A stretch of DNA of 64,000 nucleotides from Asterias amurensis. Lineage: Eukaryota; Echinodermata; Asteroidea; Forcipulatida; Asteriidae. Where the stretch lies: the NCBI RefSeq assembly GCF_032118995.1, contig NC_092651.1, positions 23,234,349-23,298,348 on the forward strand, written 5' to 3'. Positions 1-12,628 of the stretch are shown here, in pieces (within the stretch, counting starts at the first letter, position 1; each line of letters starts with the position of its first letter). Position numbers and translations under genes: made by a program. A model generated the notes under the pieces. It had not been told where the DNA came from and made no database searches. It saw only the letters and a program-made list of their open reading frames with translations.

Positions 1-22
1 CAATAGTGTCCAGAGTCTTTAA
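1..22. repeat. Terminal fragment of TTAA-MITE family B
   Basis: The window opens inside an interspersed element. These bases match the right end of family B copies seen complete at 17081-17465, 22967-23372 and 61490-61848, including the terminal TTAA. Confidence 0.7.
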
Positions 23-39
23 CCTGATCCTGTACTCAC

Positions 40-199
40 ATTAGCAGCATTTTTCCCTCTGTTGCCAACAACGACCACAACCCTTCCCTTGTGGTTGAAG
101 ATTAGAGTGACTGCCTTGCATGGTACCAAGTCTCCCTCAGGGGAGAACGCCTGGTTGAAGGGAATATTCAGACTGCCTGGAATGTTACCACGCACAAAC
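40..199 (-). CDS. TBCK: TBCK exon 19 (rhodanese, last exon in window)
   Basis: Encodes [19 protein letters not shown], then [17 protein letters not shown]. The G-x-I-P-G-S-x-N-I-P-F motif is typical of rhodanese. Acceptor ACTAACAG, donor GCTAAT|GTGAGT in phase 0. Remaining C-terminal exon(s) lie beyond position 1. Confidence 0.93.
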
Positions 200-3100
200 C
201 TGTTAGTTTTTTTGTTAAGGAACTGCAAAAATAATTAGTCAGCTGGCATTTAACTGAGGTTTTGTTTCCAGTAAGCAGTAGTCTTGTGCTTATAACAAAG
301 GAAAATCCAGCAAAGAGTAAGTATTTATTATGCACACGTACAACTCAATATGGTTTGAACCAACAAGGAGATACCAAACTGTTAACAGGTTTAACAGTCA
401 ATTTCTCTCATACAAACATTAGTTTAACGCATATGATTAAAAAGTGCACAAATTTTTCTCTGAAATGGATTGCATATTATTGTTCTTTCCTGAGCATACA
501 TTGTTCCTTTACTAATTTGTTTGGGTTTAATGTCTTAATGTTTTGCAATTTTTACTCTACTTGTATTTTCATTTGTTTGGTTGCTGTATATTTTCCTATT
601 GTAAAATTTTTAATATTTTTATGATTATTTTGTTTTGCGCTTTTGCACATTTTATGTAATGGGCGCAATATAAATGAATAAATTATTATTATTATTATTA
701 AATCAATAAATTGTGATTCAGTAACAAGACGATAAGATTTGTTATAGTCATTGTGACCATCCACATGTGATACATCCACATGGTCACAGTAACAGCATCA
801 ATTTCTTCAGATAATTGTATTTGTAAAGCTAGCCATAAGAAAAGGATACTCTTCAGAGCTTCGTACATCAACACACATTATGACTGGACGGCTGCTTTTT
901 GTCTTCTTGGTTGGAGATCGAGAACCAGGAACTGCCCCGGGCTTCAAGTCACAAAGTTCCAGGAGATCTTCTGCCGAGATTCTTGGACTCACTTCGGACT
1001 TGAGTTCCTCCAGACTCAGTGGCTCTCTAGACTGCAAGACATCAGATAAAATTTATTTTACAAAAAACCTCATATTACTGCTTAGCACACAAATTTGCTG
1101 AGCACTGAAAAATTCTGCTTACACAGGACTTGATGTTAAAGGAACACGTTGCCTTGGATCAGACGAGTTGGTCTATTAAAAGCGTTTGAAACCGTTTGTT
1201 ATGAAATGCATATGGTTAGAAAGATGTTTTAAAAGTAGAATATAATGATCCACCAAGTATCACTCGAAATTGCACGGTTTTCCTTTTACGTCGCGAACTA
1301 TCACGGTTGGCCATTTATGGGAGTCAAAATTTTGACTCCCATAAATGGCCGACCGTGTTAGTCAACAGGGTAAAAGGAAAACCGTGCAATTTCGAGGCAT
1401 GTTTGTGTGGATCATTGTATTCTACTTTTACAACATCTTTCTACCCATATGCATTTTATAATAAACGGTTAAAAACGCTTGTCAAAGACCAACTCGACCG
1501 ATCCAAGGCAACGTGTTCCTTTAAGTAGAATTTGAAACTGTGCATGGGAGAAGTCTTATTAGGTGAGGTTTGCGGTAACACCATGTGAAAATCTCTGTTG
1601 AGTGGTGTTGGGTGTAAAAAGAACCAGTGGGTGACGACTCAACGTTTCAATCAGTATATTCTAGACTTTATATTGTTTGGAACTGATTTCATGCTAATTT
1701 TTTGCTCAACATTGTTATTGGTTAAGGTACTTTGTGCGAAAGATGAGCGTCAAAAAGCAGCACCGTTATTTCAAAACCACTGCTTACCAGAAGCAAAGCA
1801 AAAGGCATATGCTAACTTGCAAGCTAATTTGTAAGTGGCGGAGTGAATACCAAATACCAACTGCTTGAACCAGAAGCCAATAAACCACTTGAACAAGATG
1901 TCTCATGTTTAAACAGCGCCCACAATGAGGTCCAAAGAAGACCTCCATTAACTGAGAGTCATTCGGGGGCATACACAAATTAATGATCTCATCGTTTGGC
2001 CTCAATGCTAGCCGCCTTTGTTAGGAAACTAGACTCACCAGCTCTAATAATGGTACATGTACGTCATGGTAGTCAGTAGTGTAATATGAGACAGGCTTGA
2101 CCATTTGCATTGTTTGGCCTCAACGCTAGCTGCCTATGTAAGGGACCTAGACTCACCAGCTCTGATAATGGTACGTCATGGTAGTCAGTAGTGTAATATG
2201 AGACAGGCTTGACCGTTTCCATTGTTTGGCCCCAGCGCTAGCTGCCTGTGTAAGGGACCTAAACTCCCCAGCTCTGATAATGGTACATCATGGTATTCAG
2301 TACTGTAATATGAGACAGGCTTGACCGTTTGCATTGTTTGGCCCCAGCGCTAGCTGCCTATGTTAGGGACCTAGACTCACCAGCTCTGACAATGGTACAT
2401 AATGGTATTCAGTACTGTAATATGAGACAGGCTTGACCGTTTGCATTGTTTGGCCTCAACGCTAGCTGCCTATGTAAGCACCTACATGTATACTCACCAG
2501 CTCTGATAATGGTATGTCATGGTAGTCAGTACTGTAATATGACACAGGCTTGACCTGAGATGCAGCTGTGTTCCCTTGGTCTGGCCTACGGGGTGGTCTA
2601 GCGTGCTGCCTGTACGTTGCACTCTTTGGGGTGTTGCAGAAGATGCGGATAGACTCTCGCACACACTTCTCAATGTCGATTTCTGTGCATGAAAATAATC
2701 AGCCAGAATATCATTGCAGGAGAATCATGGCTCAGTTTCATTAAGCTTTTTGACCACAAAAATTTGAAAATCACTAAACAATATGAGACTTTGGAATACT
2801 AGGTGACAGCAGACATACTAGGTTTAGTTACCATTGTTTACATAGTTCTGAGCATGCGCACTTAACCAAGAACAGTCGGTTTACCTGGTAAGTCTTCTGT
2901 CACCTAGCTTCCCAAAAAGTCCCCCGTTAGGTTTACCAGAATAATGTTACAAGCATAGGGTTAAGAGCACTGCCGTCAATTTCACTTAACTCTTCCTAAA
3001 TTAGGATAGGACTTAGGACGAGTTCCAGCCTTGCACTGTAACATGTAAACCTTAAGATTAATCCTAAGTCAGGATGAGTTAGTCATCCTAACTCAAGTTA

Positions 3101-6100
3101 GGATTAATCCCAGCGTTTGATGAAATCGGCCGCTGGACACATAGCTCTGGTGTTTCTTGATCAGCAGAGGGTGGGTTCTATTCTCGGTCGTGGCACTTGT
3201 GTCCTTGAACAAAAATACTTTATCTGATAATTCCTTCAGATGGGACATAAAGCCACTGGTCTTGTGTACTAAGATTGGTAGTGCATGTAAATAAACCTAG
3301 AACACTTATTGTAAACGAGTAGGGGTTAACCCTAGTGTTGCTGGTTCACATACCAAGCATCCTTGTTGACAGGTTTCCTCAGGCTTGTGAGCTACAGTGA
3401 TTACTTATTAGGGGCCTTTCTCAAACCACGGCTCGGGCTTCGGCTCAGGCTTGGGCCCCGCGTGCTGTGTATGCAGCTTGCATTGTAACCTGCATTTTGG
3501 AGCAGCGCGTATTGCACAGATATCAGCACACGGAGCCCGAGCCGGAGCCCAAGCTCTTAAGTTTCATAACCATCAAAATAATCATGACAACTTACCAGGC
3601 ATATCAGAGAACAGCAAGATGCATTCATTGAAACCAAAGTTCAACAAACCAAACCTCAGCTGCTGTAAGATTGCAACCCCGATGCATATTGGGAAGGAGG
3701 AGTTGCCAAGCAACAGAGTGTCCCATAGATGAAAGATCTTGTGCAGCGGAAAGACATCTACAGGTACAAAAGCGAATGGCAAAAATATATTCATTTCAAG
3801 ACAAAGAAATTTACAAAGTGCTGGTATTTTTGTTTACCCAAATACATTTATATCCATCTTCTTTTTTGGGATATAATAGTTGCAGCAGGAATTCAATTTG
3901 TTATTTTGGTTTCACTTTTACACCAATATGGGCATGTATGCACATTCAAACCAGGACCCTAAAGTAGGGTCCCGGTTAGGTTAAAGGAACATGTTGCCTT
4001 GGACCGGTCGAGTTGGTCTTTGAAAAGCATTTGTAACCGTTTGTTATGAAATGCATCTGGCCAGAAAAAAGAAGTAGAATATAATGATCCACACAAGTAT
4101 CACTTGAAATTGCGTGGTTTTCCTTCGTCGACTAACACGGTCGACAAATTATGGGAGTCAAACTTATGGGAGTCAAACTTTTGACTCCAATAAATTGTAG
4201 ACCGTATTTGTTCGCAAAGTAAACGGAAAACCACGCAATTTCGAGCAAATTTGTGTGGATCATTGTATTCTACTCTAAAATCATCTTTCTAACCATATGC
4301 ATTTTATAACAAACGGTTACAAACGCTTTTCAAAGACCAACTCGACCGATCCAAGGCAACATGTTCCTTTAAATAATTGAAAGGCTGAAGATAAAAAGAG
4401 ACAGTATGAGGTCCAACATTGCAGGCTGTATTTTTATTTAGAGTTGTGCAGAATAAATTTGTTAATATAGTACTCATGTACTTGCTATGTAATTTGACCT
4501 TTGGGTCACCATTTTAATAAAATGCATTTAATGTTTTATACTATTTGAAAATGAACAATATCTATGTTACAAAAAGTAAAATTTCTCATATGACCAGCCT
4601 GCAAGGAAATGCCACATTTACAAGACTTAAAAAAACAAACAAATATTACCTGAGCTCTAGGAATGATTTTCATATTTTTATTTAGCAAAGAATTATGAAA
4701 TTATATTGCAGGAATTAATGGGGCACATCTCAGAACATGTTCATCAGCTGTTTCTTTTGCCTGCCAGGAAATACCCTGGAATGTACAAGCTCACTATTTT
4801 TGAGACCAAAGACTAAGTTCTCTAGGACAAGGCTAGAGTAGTATCGTGTCTGCGTCACAAAACCCTTGTATGTACAACATCACTCTTGTAAACCATGAGG
4901 GTTAATGACTGCACTTACGTGAGAACATTGTGAGGAACCATGGTATAGCATAGAGCTCTGGAATGAACCCAATGCTATTCATGTGATTACTCAACTCAGG
5001 ATCATGAAATGCTATCAGATGGGAAAATACTGCAAGATACTCTGAAAATAGAAAAATAATCAAATGTGTGATTATTTGTGTTACAAATTTATTAACATCA
5101 TTATTAATGGCCTTGCATTTTCGACTGCAGTAGTGTCTTTTTTTGAAATACTTATTACTATTACAACATACACATACTAGACCAACAAACACATACTGTA
5201 TGTACATGTACCCAACTAAAATGGGTGTGAAATGAGCCGTGTACAAACCTGTGAGAATCAAAGATTCAAGTTTGCTTCAAGAAAATGATGATAGACCTTA
5301 TATGCACATGACATAATTTCATAATTTTCGTAAGCACATGGAAAGGCATGCTAACCTTCCAGTGCTTACTGTATCAAAATGAATTACTTAAAGCCATTAG
5401 ACCCTTTCGGTAAACAGTATTGTCTAAGGCCCACACTTCGTGTATTACAACTTCTATATCAAATAACAAACCTGTGAAAATTTTGGCTTAATCGGTCATC
5501 TAAGTCGGGAGAAAATAACGGGGAAAACCCACCCTTGTTTACCGCACGTTTCGCCGTGTCATGACATGTGTTTAAAATAAATCCATAATTCTCAACAACG
5601 AGAATTGATAATTGTTTTAATGTTTTCTCGAAAAGTAAAGCATTTCATGGAATAATATTTCAAGAGAAGTCTTTCACCATTACCTTCTGTAAACCCTGTA
5701 AGTTATTTGTAAATCTGTGAACTTTTTTTTTTTTTCTGTACCGAAAGGGTCCAATGGCTTTAACTATGCAAAACCATAGTGAATGCGCAAGATGGCCTTC
5801 TAATGTTCTTGTTAACCTGTGAAATACACTTACACCTAAGCAATTTTTTCTGCTACAGTAAGCATAAGAATTGTATTAACGTTAAAGCCATTATACACTT
5901 TGGAACAGAAAAAAAGAAAAAAAGTAATGGTGAAAGACTTCTCTTGAAATATTATTCCATGAAATGCTTTACTTTTCGAGAAAACATTAAAACAATTATC
6001 AATTCTCGTTGTTGAGAGTTACGGATTTATTTTAAACACATGTCATGACACGGCGAAACGTGCGGAAACAAGGGTGGGTTTTCCCCGTTATTTTCTCCTG

Positions 6101-9100
6101 ACTCCGATGACCAATTGAGCCTAAATTTTCACAGGTTTGTTATTTCATGTGGGTCTTTGGACAATACTGTTTACCGAAAGTGTCCAATGGCTTTAAGCAG
6201 CTCTAAGTAATAGAGTGGAGGACATTGGTTACTATGATACTAACCTTGTATGATGGCTGAGTTGTCCTTCAAGAAGAATTTATAAAGATACTTTGGAATG
6301 AAAGCTGACAGACAAGAGTAGGCTAGGGCTAAATGGGGCAAGAAAACACAACATACAGACCATCAGTTATAAACATTTGGCATTTCAGTAATGCAATAGC
6401 ACATTATTAACAAAATTTTAAGTGCTTTACAAATGCTTTAAGCGATACAAATGAGGAAGGTTTTGAGAAGTTTTTGAAAATCTACATTTAAAAAACATGG
6501 AACATCGAACTATTATATACAAAATAATAGAGGTCAAAGTAATTTAGCCATGGAGGTATGGTTAAAGAAATGGATACAAATTCCCCAAATGAGAGCCTTA
6601 CTTTAGTAAGTAGTACTACACACTAAAACATAACAGTACACAAAGTAAACATTGAACCAGAGAGAATTCAAACAATTACTCTAAAGACAGACAGAACCCG
6701 TGTTTTTTACCTTCATTGTTGAAATTGAGATAAAGAAATGGGGCACACAGCGAGTCCAAACCTGAGGAAAACATCAAAAGAAGAGGACATTTTTAGTCAT
6801 CGTTTCTTACCCACTAAACTCAATCCAAAACTCAAAATGTTAAAGGGATGACAAATATAACTGGTAAGGCATTTTTTTACATCCTAGAACAAGTGCCTTC
6901 ATACAGTAGAAGATCTTAAATGTTGACTTCTTATGAAGGCATTGTGGTTTGTCGTGGCCGAGTTTGTCGTGGTTTGGCGTGGGTTCGAATCCCGGTTATG
7001 ACACTTGTAGGCACTTAACCATAATTGTTTTGTAAACAATTGGACAGGTAGTGCATTTTCCTGATAAAAAGTCTGAAACTGAGATCCAGATCTTAGGAAG
7101 TACATGAAGGCAAATGAAGGCAGACCACCAAAAACACGTAAAAATGGACTTTAAAAACAGTTTAAACTTTAAAACTACACCCATCTATACAATGGTTGAT
7201 GTTAAACAGGGGGGCTATTGAAAAAATTTGAGAAAAACATGGTTGCACACTTTTTTATTTATTTTTTAAAAATTAATATGTGCTTCAAATGGTTAAATAT
7301 GAAGAAAAATTTCACATTTTTGTTCAATTTGATAAAAGTCTGAATTTAGTTAAAAACTGACATTTCTCATCCTTGAAATTAGCACTTTTGATGAAGTTAT
7401 TGTCATTACTGTTTCCCACAAGCCTTGCCTACCTTGCCAGTAAGTCAGATGAGGATGAGATACAACCCATGCCTTGAGAATGCGCTTGAATTTATTATGA
7501 GCCGTAGGGGAGGAGAGAAGTTCACTGTACTGATGGCACCTCGGGATGTCGACCTCGATCTGTCTGTCCGTCGTTGTGGGTGTCTCTTTGTCTATGCTGT
7601 CGTACACGGCCTTGAAGTCACCCTGTGTGTTATTGGAAGACAAGAATTGACCAATTAACAACTCACTCCGAGGTGGTGAAGCTAAAAACGAAGTGAAAAG
7701 TAGTAGTCTTGGTCGATTTTATATCTTATGCCCAGATAGTAGTTTATAAGCATGGCAATTCTTTTCGGAAGTGAGAAGTCTCCTGATTTTGAAAATCTAC
7801 TATTCTCCAGTAGTAGAGAAGTCTCCCGAGTTCCAAAAAATCTACTCTTGTGGTAGTAGAATGTCAGCGAGACAAAAGTTCTCAAGAGACGTTATCTACC
7901 CAGCAAGACACATAATGGTACTACAACGCAACCCCCCCCCCTATTGGGATTGAGATACCAAGATTGAAAACACTAATACTTTGAGGTGCTAGGTGGCAGC
8001 AGACTTACCATGTAAATTTCCATTGTTTACGTAGTTCTTCGCATGCGCACATTACCGAGAACAATGGATTTTACCTGGTAAGTCTGCTGCCACCAAGCGT
8101 CCTGAAAGTCTCCAATTGGGATTGAAACGCCAATCAGGATTGGAACACCAATTTGGATATATAAAGGGTAAGTTTTCATTTTGTTTTAGCAGCATTACAT
8201 CAGTGAAGCCCTGACCTCAACAGTAAGCAGTGCTGCCCATATCTCTGGCCTGTACAATGGTGGAGTATCAATCCTAGCCTCTCTGAAGACACGTCCAATG
8301 GTGTATGGATAGCCTCGTAGTATTCTGTCAAATAACACCACACGATGAAACTGCAAATGGAAAGCAACATCAGAGATTGAATCTGATTTGAATCTACTTA
8401 TTGGGCCTTAAGCTTTCCTAAATCCATCTCAACTCTTAGAAGTAAACAGCAGAGGCAACCAAATAGGCTCAGAGGTTAAATCATTCACATCAGCAATCTC
8501 TGCCCTCACAGGTACCCATATACTCCTGAGTGATTTGAGAAGCATTTATTATTAAAATAAAGAGGCATTCATGATGTCTTGCCAAAAAACAATATGTGTC
8601 ACTAACAGGATTCAAACCCACTGTATGATGACTAAATCACAAAGAACCACGAAGAATCTTAGGGCCATGTGATATGAGGAAGTTTTCAGGCAACTAGTTC
8701 AAGGCAATCTCCATTAAAAAAAAAACCCATTCATAAATACCCCAGACAGTTTCTCTACTCCTATTGGAGGAGAGCGCGTCACGTGGGTGTTCATAAACCT
8801 TTTGTTAATGCACACTGGAGCTCTGTTTATGCACACTGAGCCGGCTTCCGCGTGTCGGGCGCGCAAGATTATCACGTGGAACGCGCAAATCATAGCTATC
8901 AGCGCGTAATCTAAGCGCGCACACGTACACACAACCCACGCGCCTCGAACAGATTCTTCATAAAGTTTTGGAATTTTTTTTTTCAAACCTGGAATTTTCA
9001 ATTGTTAAAGTGTCTGTAACTGTATTTGTTTACGTTTTTAAACAAAAGGGCATTTATGAATGGGAATAAAAGAGAGGGCCGCCGACCCTGCCAGCTTTAA

Positions 9101-12100
9101 ACGTACGTTGAAGAACTCGTCGCTACCCTTTTATTCCCTTATTGCAGTTGGTTGCCTCAAGGTGACTGAACATACCTGGTATTCAATGTCCTTCTCTCTG
9201 ATAATGAGTGGCAAGGTGGCCGTCTCCGATAGATCGTTGCTACTTGGAGAGGTGGGTAGATTCACCTTATTCTTCCTGGTAAATTTACAGAAAATACACA
9301 TTTTAATATGGCCTGACAAAAAATAACATCGTATGCAAACCATGAACAAACTTAAACAATTGGAGCACTGCTAGATGATTATAACCTTGCCAACCGTGGC
9401 GGTCTCTGATAGATTATTGCTACTTGGAGAGGTGGGTAGATTCACCTTTTTCTTCCTGGTAGATTTACAGAAAACACACATACAAAAGAAATCTTGATTT
9501 TGGGTTGAACAAAGAATAATTGACTAGAGCGGGATTTGAACCAATGACCTCCGGTTTAACGTGCCGGCGCTCTACCAACTGAGCTATCTAGCCCTATGTT
9601 GGTGGTCTCCCCCAGTCCCAATTTTGTCAATATCTTATGACAGAAACACAGACAAATATGATCTTATGCAAACCATGAACAAACTAAAACAATCGGGGCA
9701 ATGCCAGATGAGTATAACCTTGTCGTCTTCTCATGATGCACGGTGAAAATGGCCGCTAATGAGCAAACTATAGAGGGTGCACTGTATTCAGATGGAAAAA
9801 CAGCCTAACTTGAAAAAAATGAACTTTTGAGAAAAGCAAGTAAAGAGATAAGCTGTTCGGGCATGAAAACAGGAAAACTGTAAAAGGAGGCTGAAAAATT
9901 ACATGTTATATTCACATCCATGCTTAGAATGTCTTTGAAACTTTGAAATTTGCCAAGAAATGATCTTAAATAAAAAAACACATTCTTTGTCATGGAAAGC
10001 TGCATTACTCGTGAGGAAACTCACTGCTCCAGCCATCATCAGGAAAACTGCATAATATCAAAAGTTAAAAAAAAATAAATACTGAAACCCAAACTTAATA
10101 AGAACTTACTCATCTTCAAGAAGAGGGTAGAAGGCTGTGTCGTCGATGTTCTCCATCCGCGTCTTAAGCTGCGTCATTGACAGCGTGACCACAGTGTCAT
10201 CATAGAGGGAGCTACTGTCTCGCTCTAGGCCCACAACGTCTCCATACTGCGTCACCAGACTAGAGAAGAAGTTTCAAAGCAACAATAGGTAATTAAGACC
10301 TGGGAGAACAGGGCTAAGTTACATAGAGATCCTTGAGCAAAAAGTTATGTTGAACAATTAACTGCTCAGCAAAATTTAGCCAGAATCCAGTCACAATATG
10401 TTATGTAAGCAAAATGGTATTTTGTATAGTTACTTTATTCCAGTAAGTAAAAATATTTTGTGCTGACCTACTTTTGTAAGTGGCCTGATGTTTCGACCCT
10501 AGCAGAGTCTTTCTCAAAGGCTAAAAGACAACACAACAAACATAAACAAGTTTACTGGTGTAACAAGTTCAAATCATTGCGGTACTTGCTGTTAAAAAAA
10601 CAGGATTCTAATTGCCTTTAGCTACCGAAAAATCAGTGGTCTAGTGGTAAATCTTCCATTCTAGAATGGCAAAAGTCATGGGTTTAAATCCAACTTGAGT
10701 AATACTTAATTTAAAAGTGCCTAAAAAACCTTATGCACATGACACCATTTGATGAGTAAGGCACCTTTATCTAGAGGTAAAAAGAAGGTTGTTCATTGGC
10801 TCATCCTGTGCGCCGTGCACACTTAGCTGTGAATCTTCCATTGTTTCATTATCCTCTTATCTCTAAGATGGAGGTGTGATAACATAAGAACACATTTTGG
10901 TAGTTTTTGCTAAAAGCTGATGTGGTCCGGCAATTCAACAATAATACTCTGCTCATCTTTTTCTTTGTTTTCTTTTTTTTCTCCCGAGGACGAGCAGAGT
11001 AAACTGTTTGAAACATCGTTCCCACAAGTTTACTATTGATTACGTTACATTTTTTTCAATTCAAATGATGTTTAAGACACTCACTCAGCTAAGTTACAGA
11101 TCGGTGGACTACTTCTTAAGAGACCTTTCTTTCGGAGTTCAGCTTCAAGATCTCCCCCTGCCAGACCCCAAAGGTAGTAAACCTCCACTATGGATCGCAA
11201 CTCAAGATGGTCATCGCTGGATTCTGTTTGGAAACCAAAATAAGGGTTTGTTTGCATTGAGAAACAAAGTTGTTTGCAAACCCAGGGTTCACCCCATGTG
11301 TAGGCTAGCGTATGTGCGAAATGTGTCCTGATACATGCAAATTCTACAGATAAACTAAGAAAAAAAGATCAATGCTGAAACCAAGACTCTCTAAAGTCGT
11401 TCCCAGAGTCGTTCTGAACAACTGGAACAGTTGATCCTTTGAATTCTATCGTGTCCAGTCGCAGCACAAAAATTCAAAAATTTTGTTTGTCGCTAGAGCG
11501 CCTGTCTGAAGTGGGTGTTACTCACAAAGGCCTTGTTCCAATTGAGCGTCCTTTGGCCAAACATTAAAACAAAATTGGGTCCAGAATACCCCACAGTTTT
11601 GAAAAAAACCTGGGGAGACTCTTGTCACCAACTTGCTCGTATCATGCAGATACATATATATATATATATATGTATAAGAATGAACATCATCTAACTCAAG
11701 TGTTGAAATAACATTAGAATAACTCTTTGTCAACAGGAGATGAGCTCAAATAGAATTCCATTTACAAGTCAGTCTTAATATCAGAAGAAAAGACACGTAA
11801 CGTTCCCAGCAACTGTGTTTTCTTATTATAATGAAAAACCTGAAAATTCCGGAGCATGAATTTACTAACCCAGTCTGACACTCTCAATGTATTCATCAAG
11901 GTTTAAATCCTCACATCTCAGACCAGGGTACTGGAACATTGTCATATTGTTCTTAGGTAGTAGTTTACAGGATTCATAATTTTTGAACAGATCACTAGCA
12001 AGTATATCAGCTGGACTTGGCCTAAAGACATGAAAAGATCAAAAGAAATATCAGTTAACCAACCAATCTCTAAAAAATAATAACAATAATAACTGGTTTG

Positions 12101-12594
12101 GAATAATGAGTCTTACTGCTGCCCGCATTGTGACAATGTCTAAGAAATCCTGTTTCATCACCCCCATTCTGAAACAACTACACTGGCTCCCTATCTCTCA
12201 ACAAATCATCTTCAAGCTGATGCTCATTGTCCACAAAATGGCAAGGCTCCCCTCTATATTTCTGAACTTCTCCAAGTTTACACTCCATCAAGAAATCTTT
12301 GATCAAGTTCCATGCTTCTTCTCATTGAACCCAAGTCTCAACACTCATGGGGAGACAGGTCTTTTTCTTCAGCTGTGCCCTGCATCTGGAACTCTCTACC
12401 ACTCTTAGAACTTGTCTTTGTACCACAACATTCAAATCTCTTCTAAAACTTATCTTATGTCACAGGTTTTCAAGGATTAATTTTGGTTGTGTCTGTTTTT
12501 CTTTGTTTTGTTTTTGTTTTGTATTGATTTGTTTGTTGTTGGTTTTACTGCGCCTTGAACACCCAGCAGGGTGGATACGTGTGCATTACAAGTC

Positions 12595-12628
<34 letters not shown>

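Noticed and set aside
9521..9596. Functional tRNA gene on the minus strand
   Set aside because: A and B boxes are present, but the flanks match a SINE family with several copies here, and no clean acceptor stem was seen.
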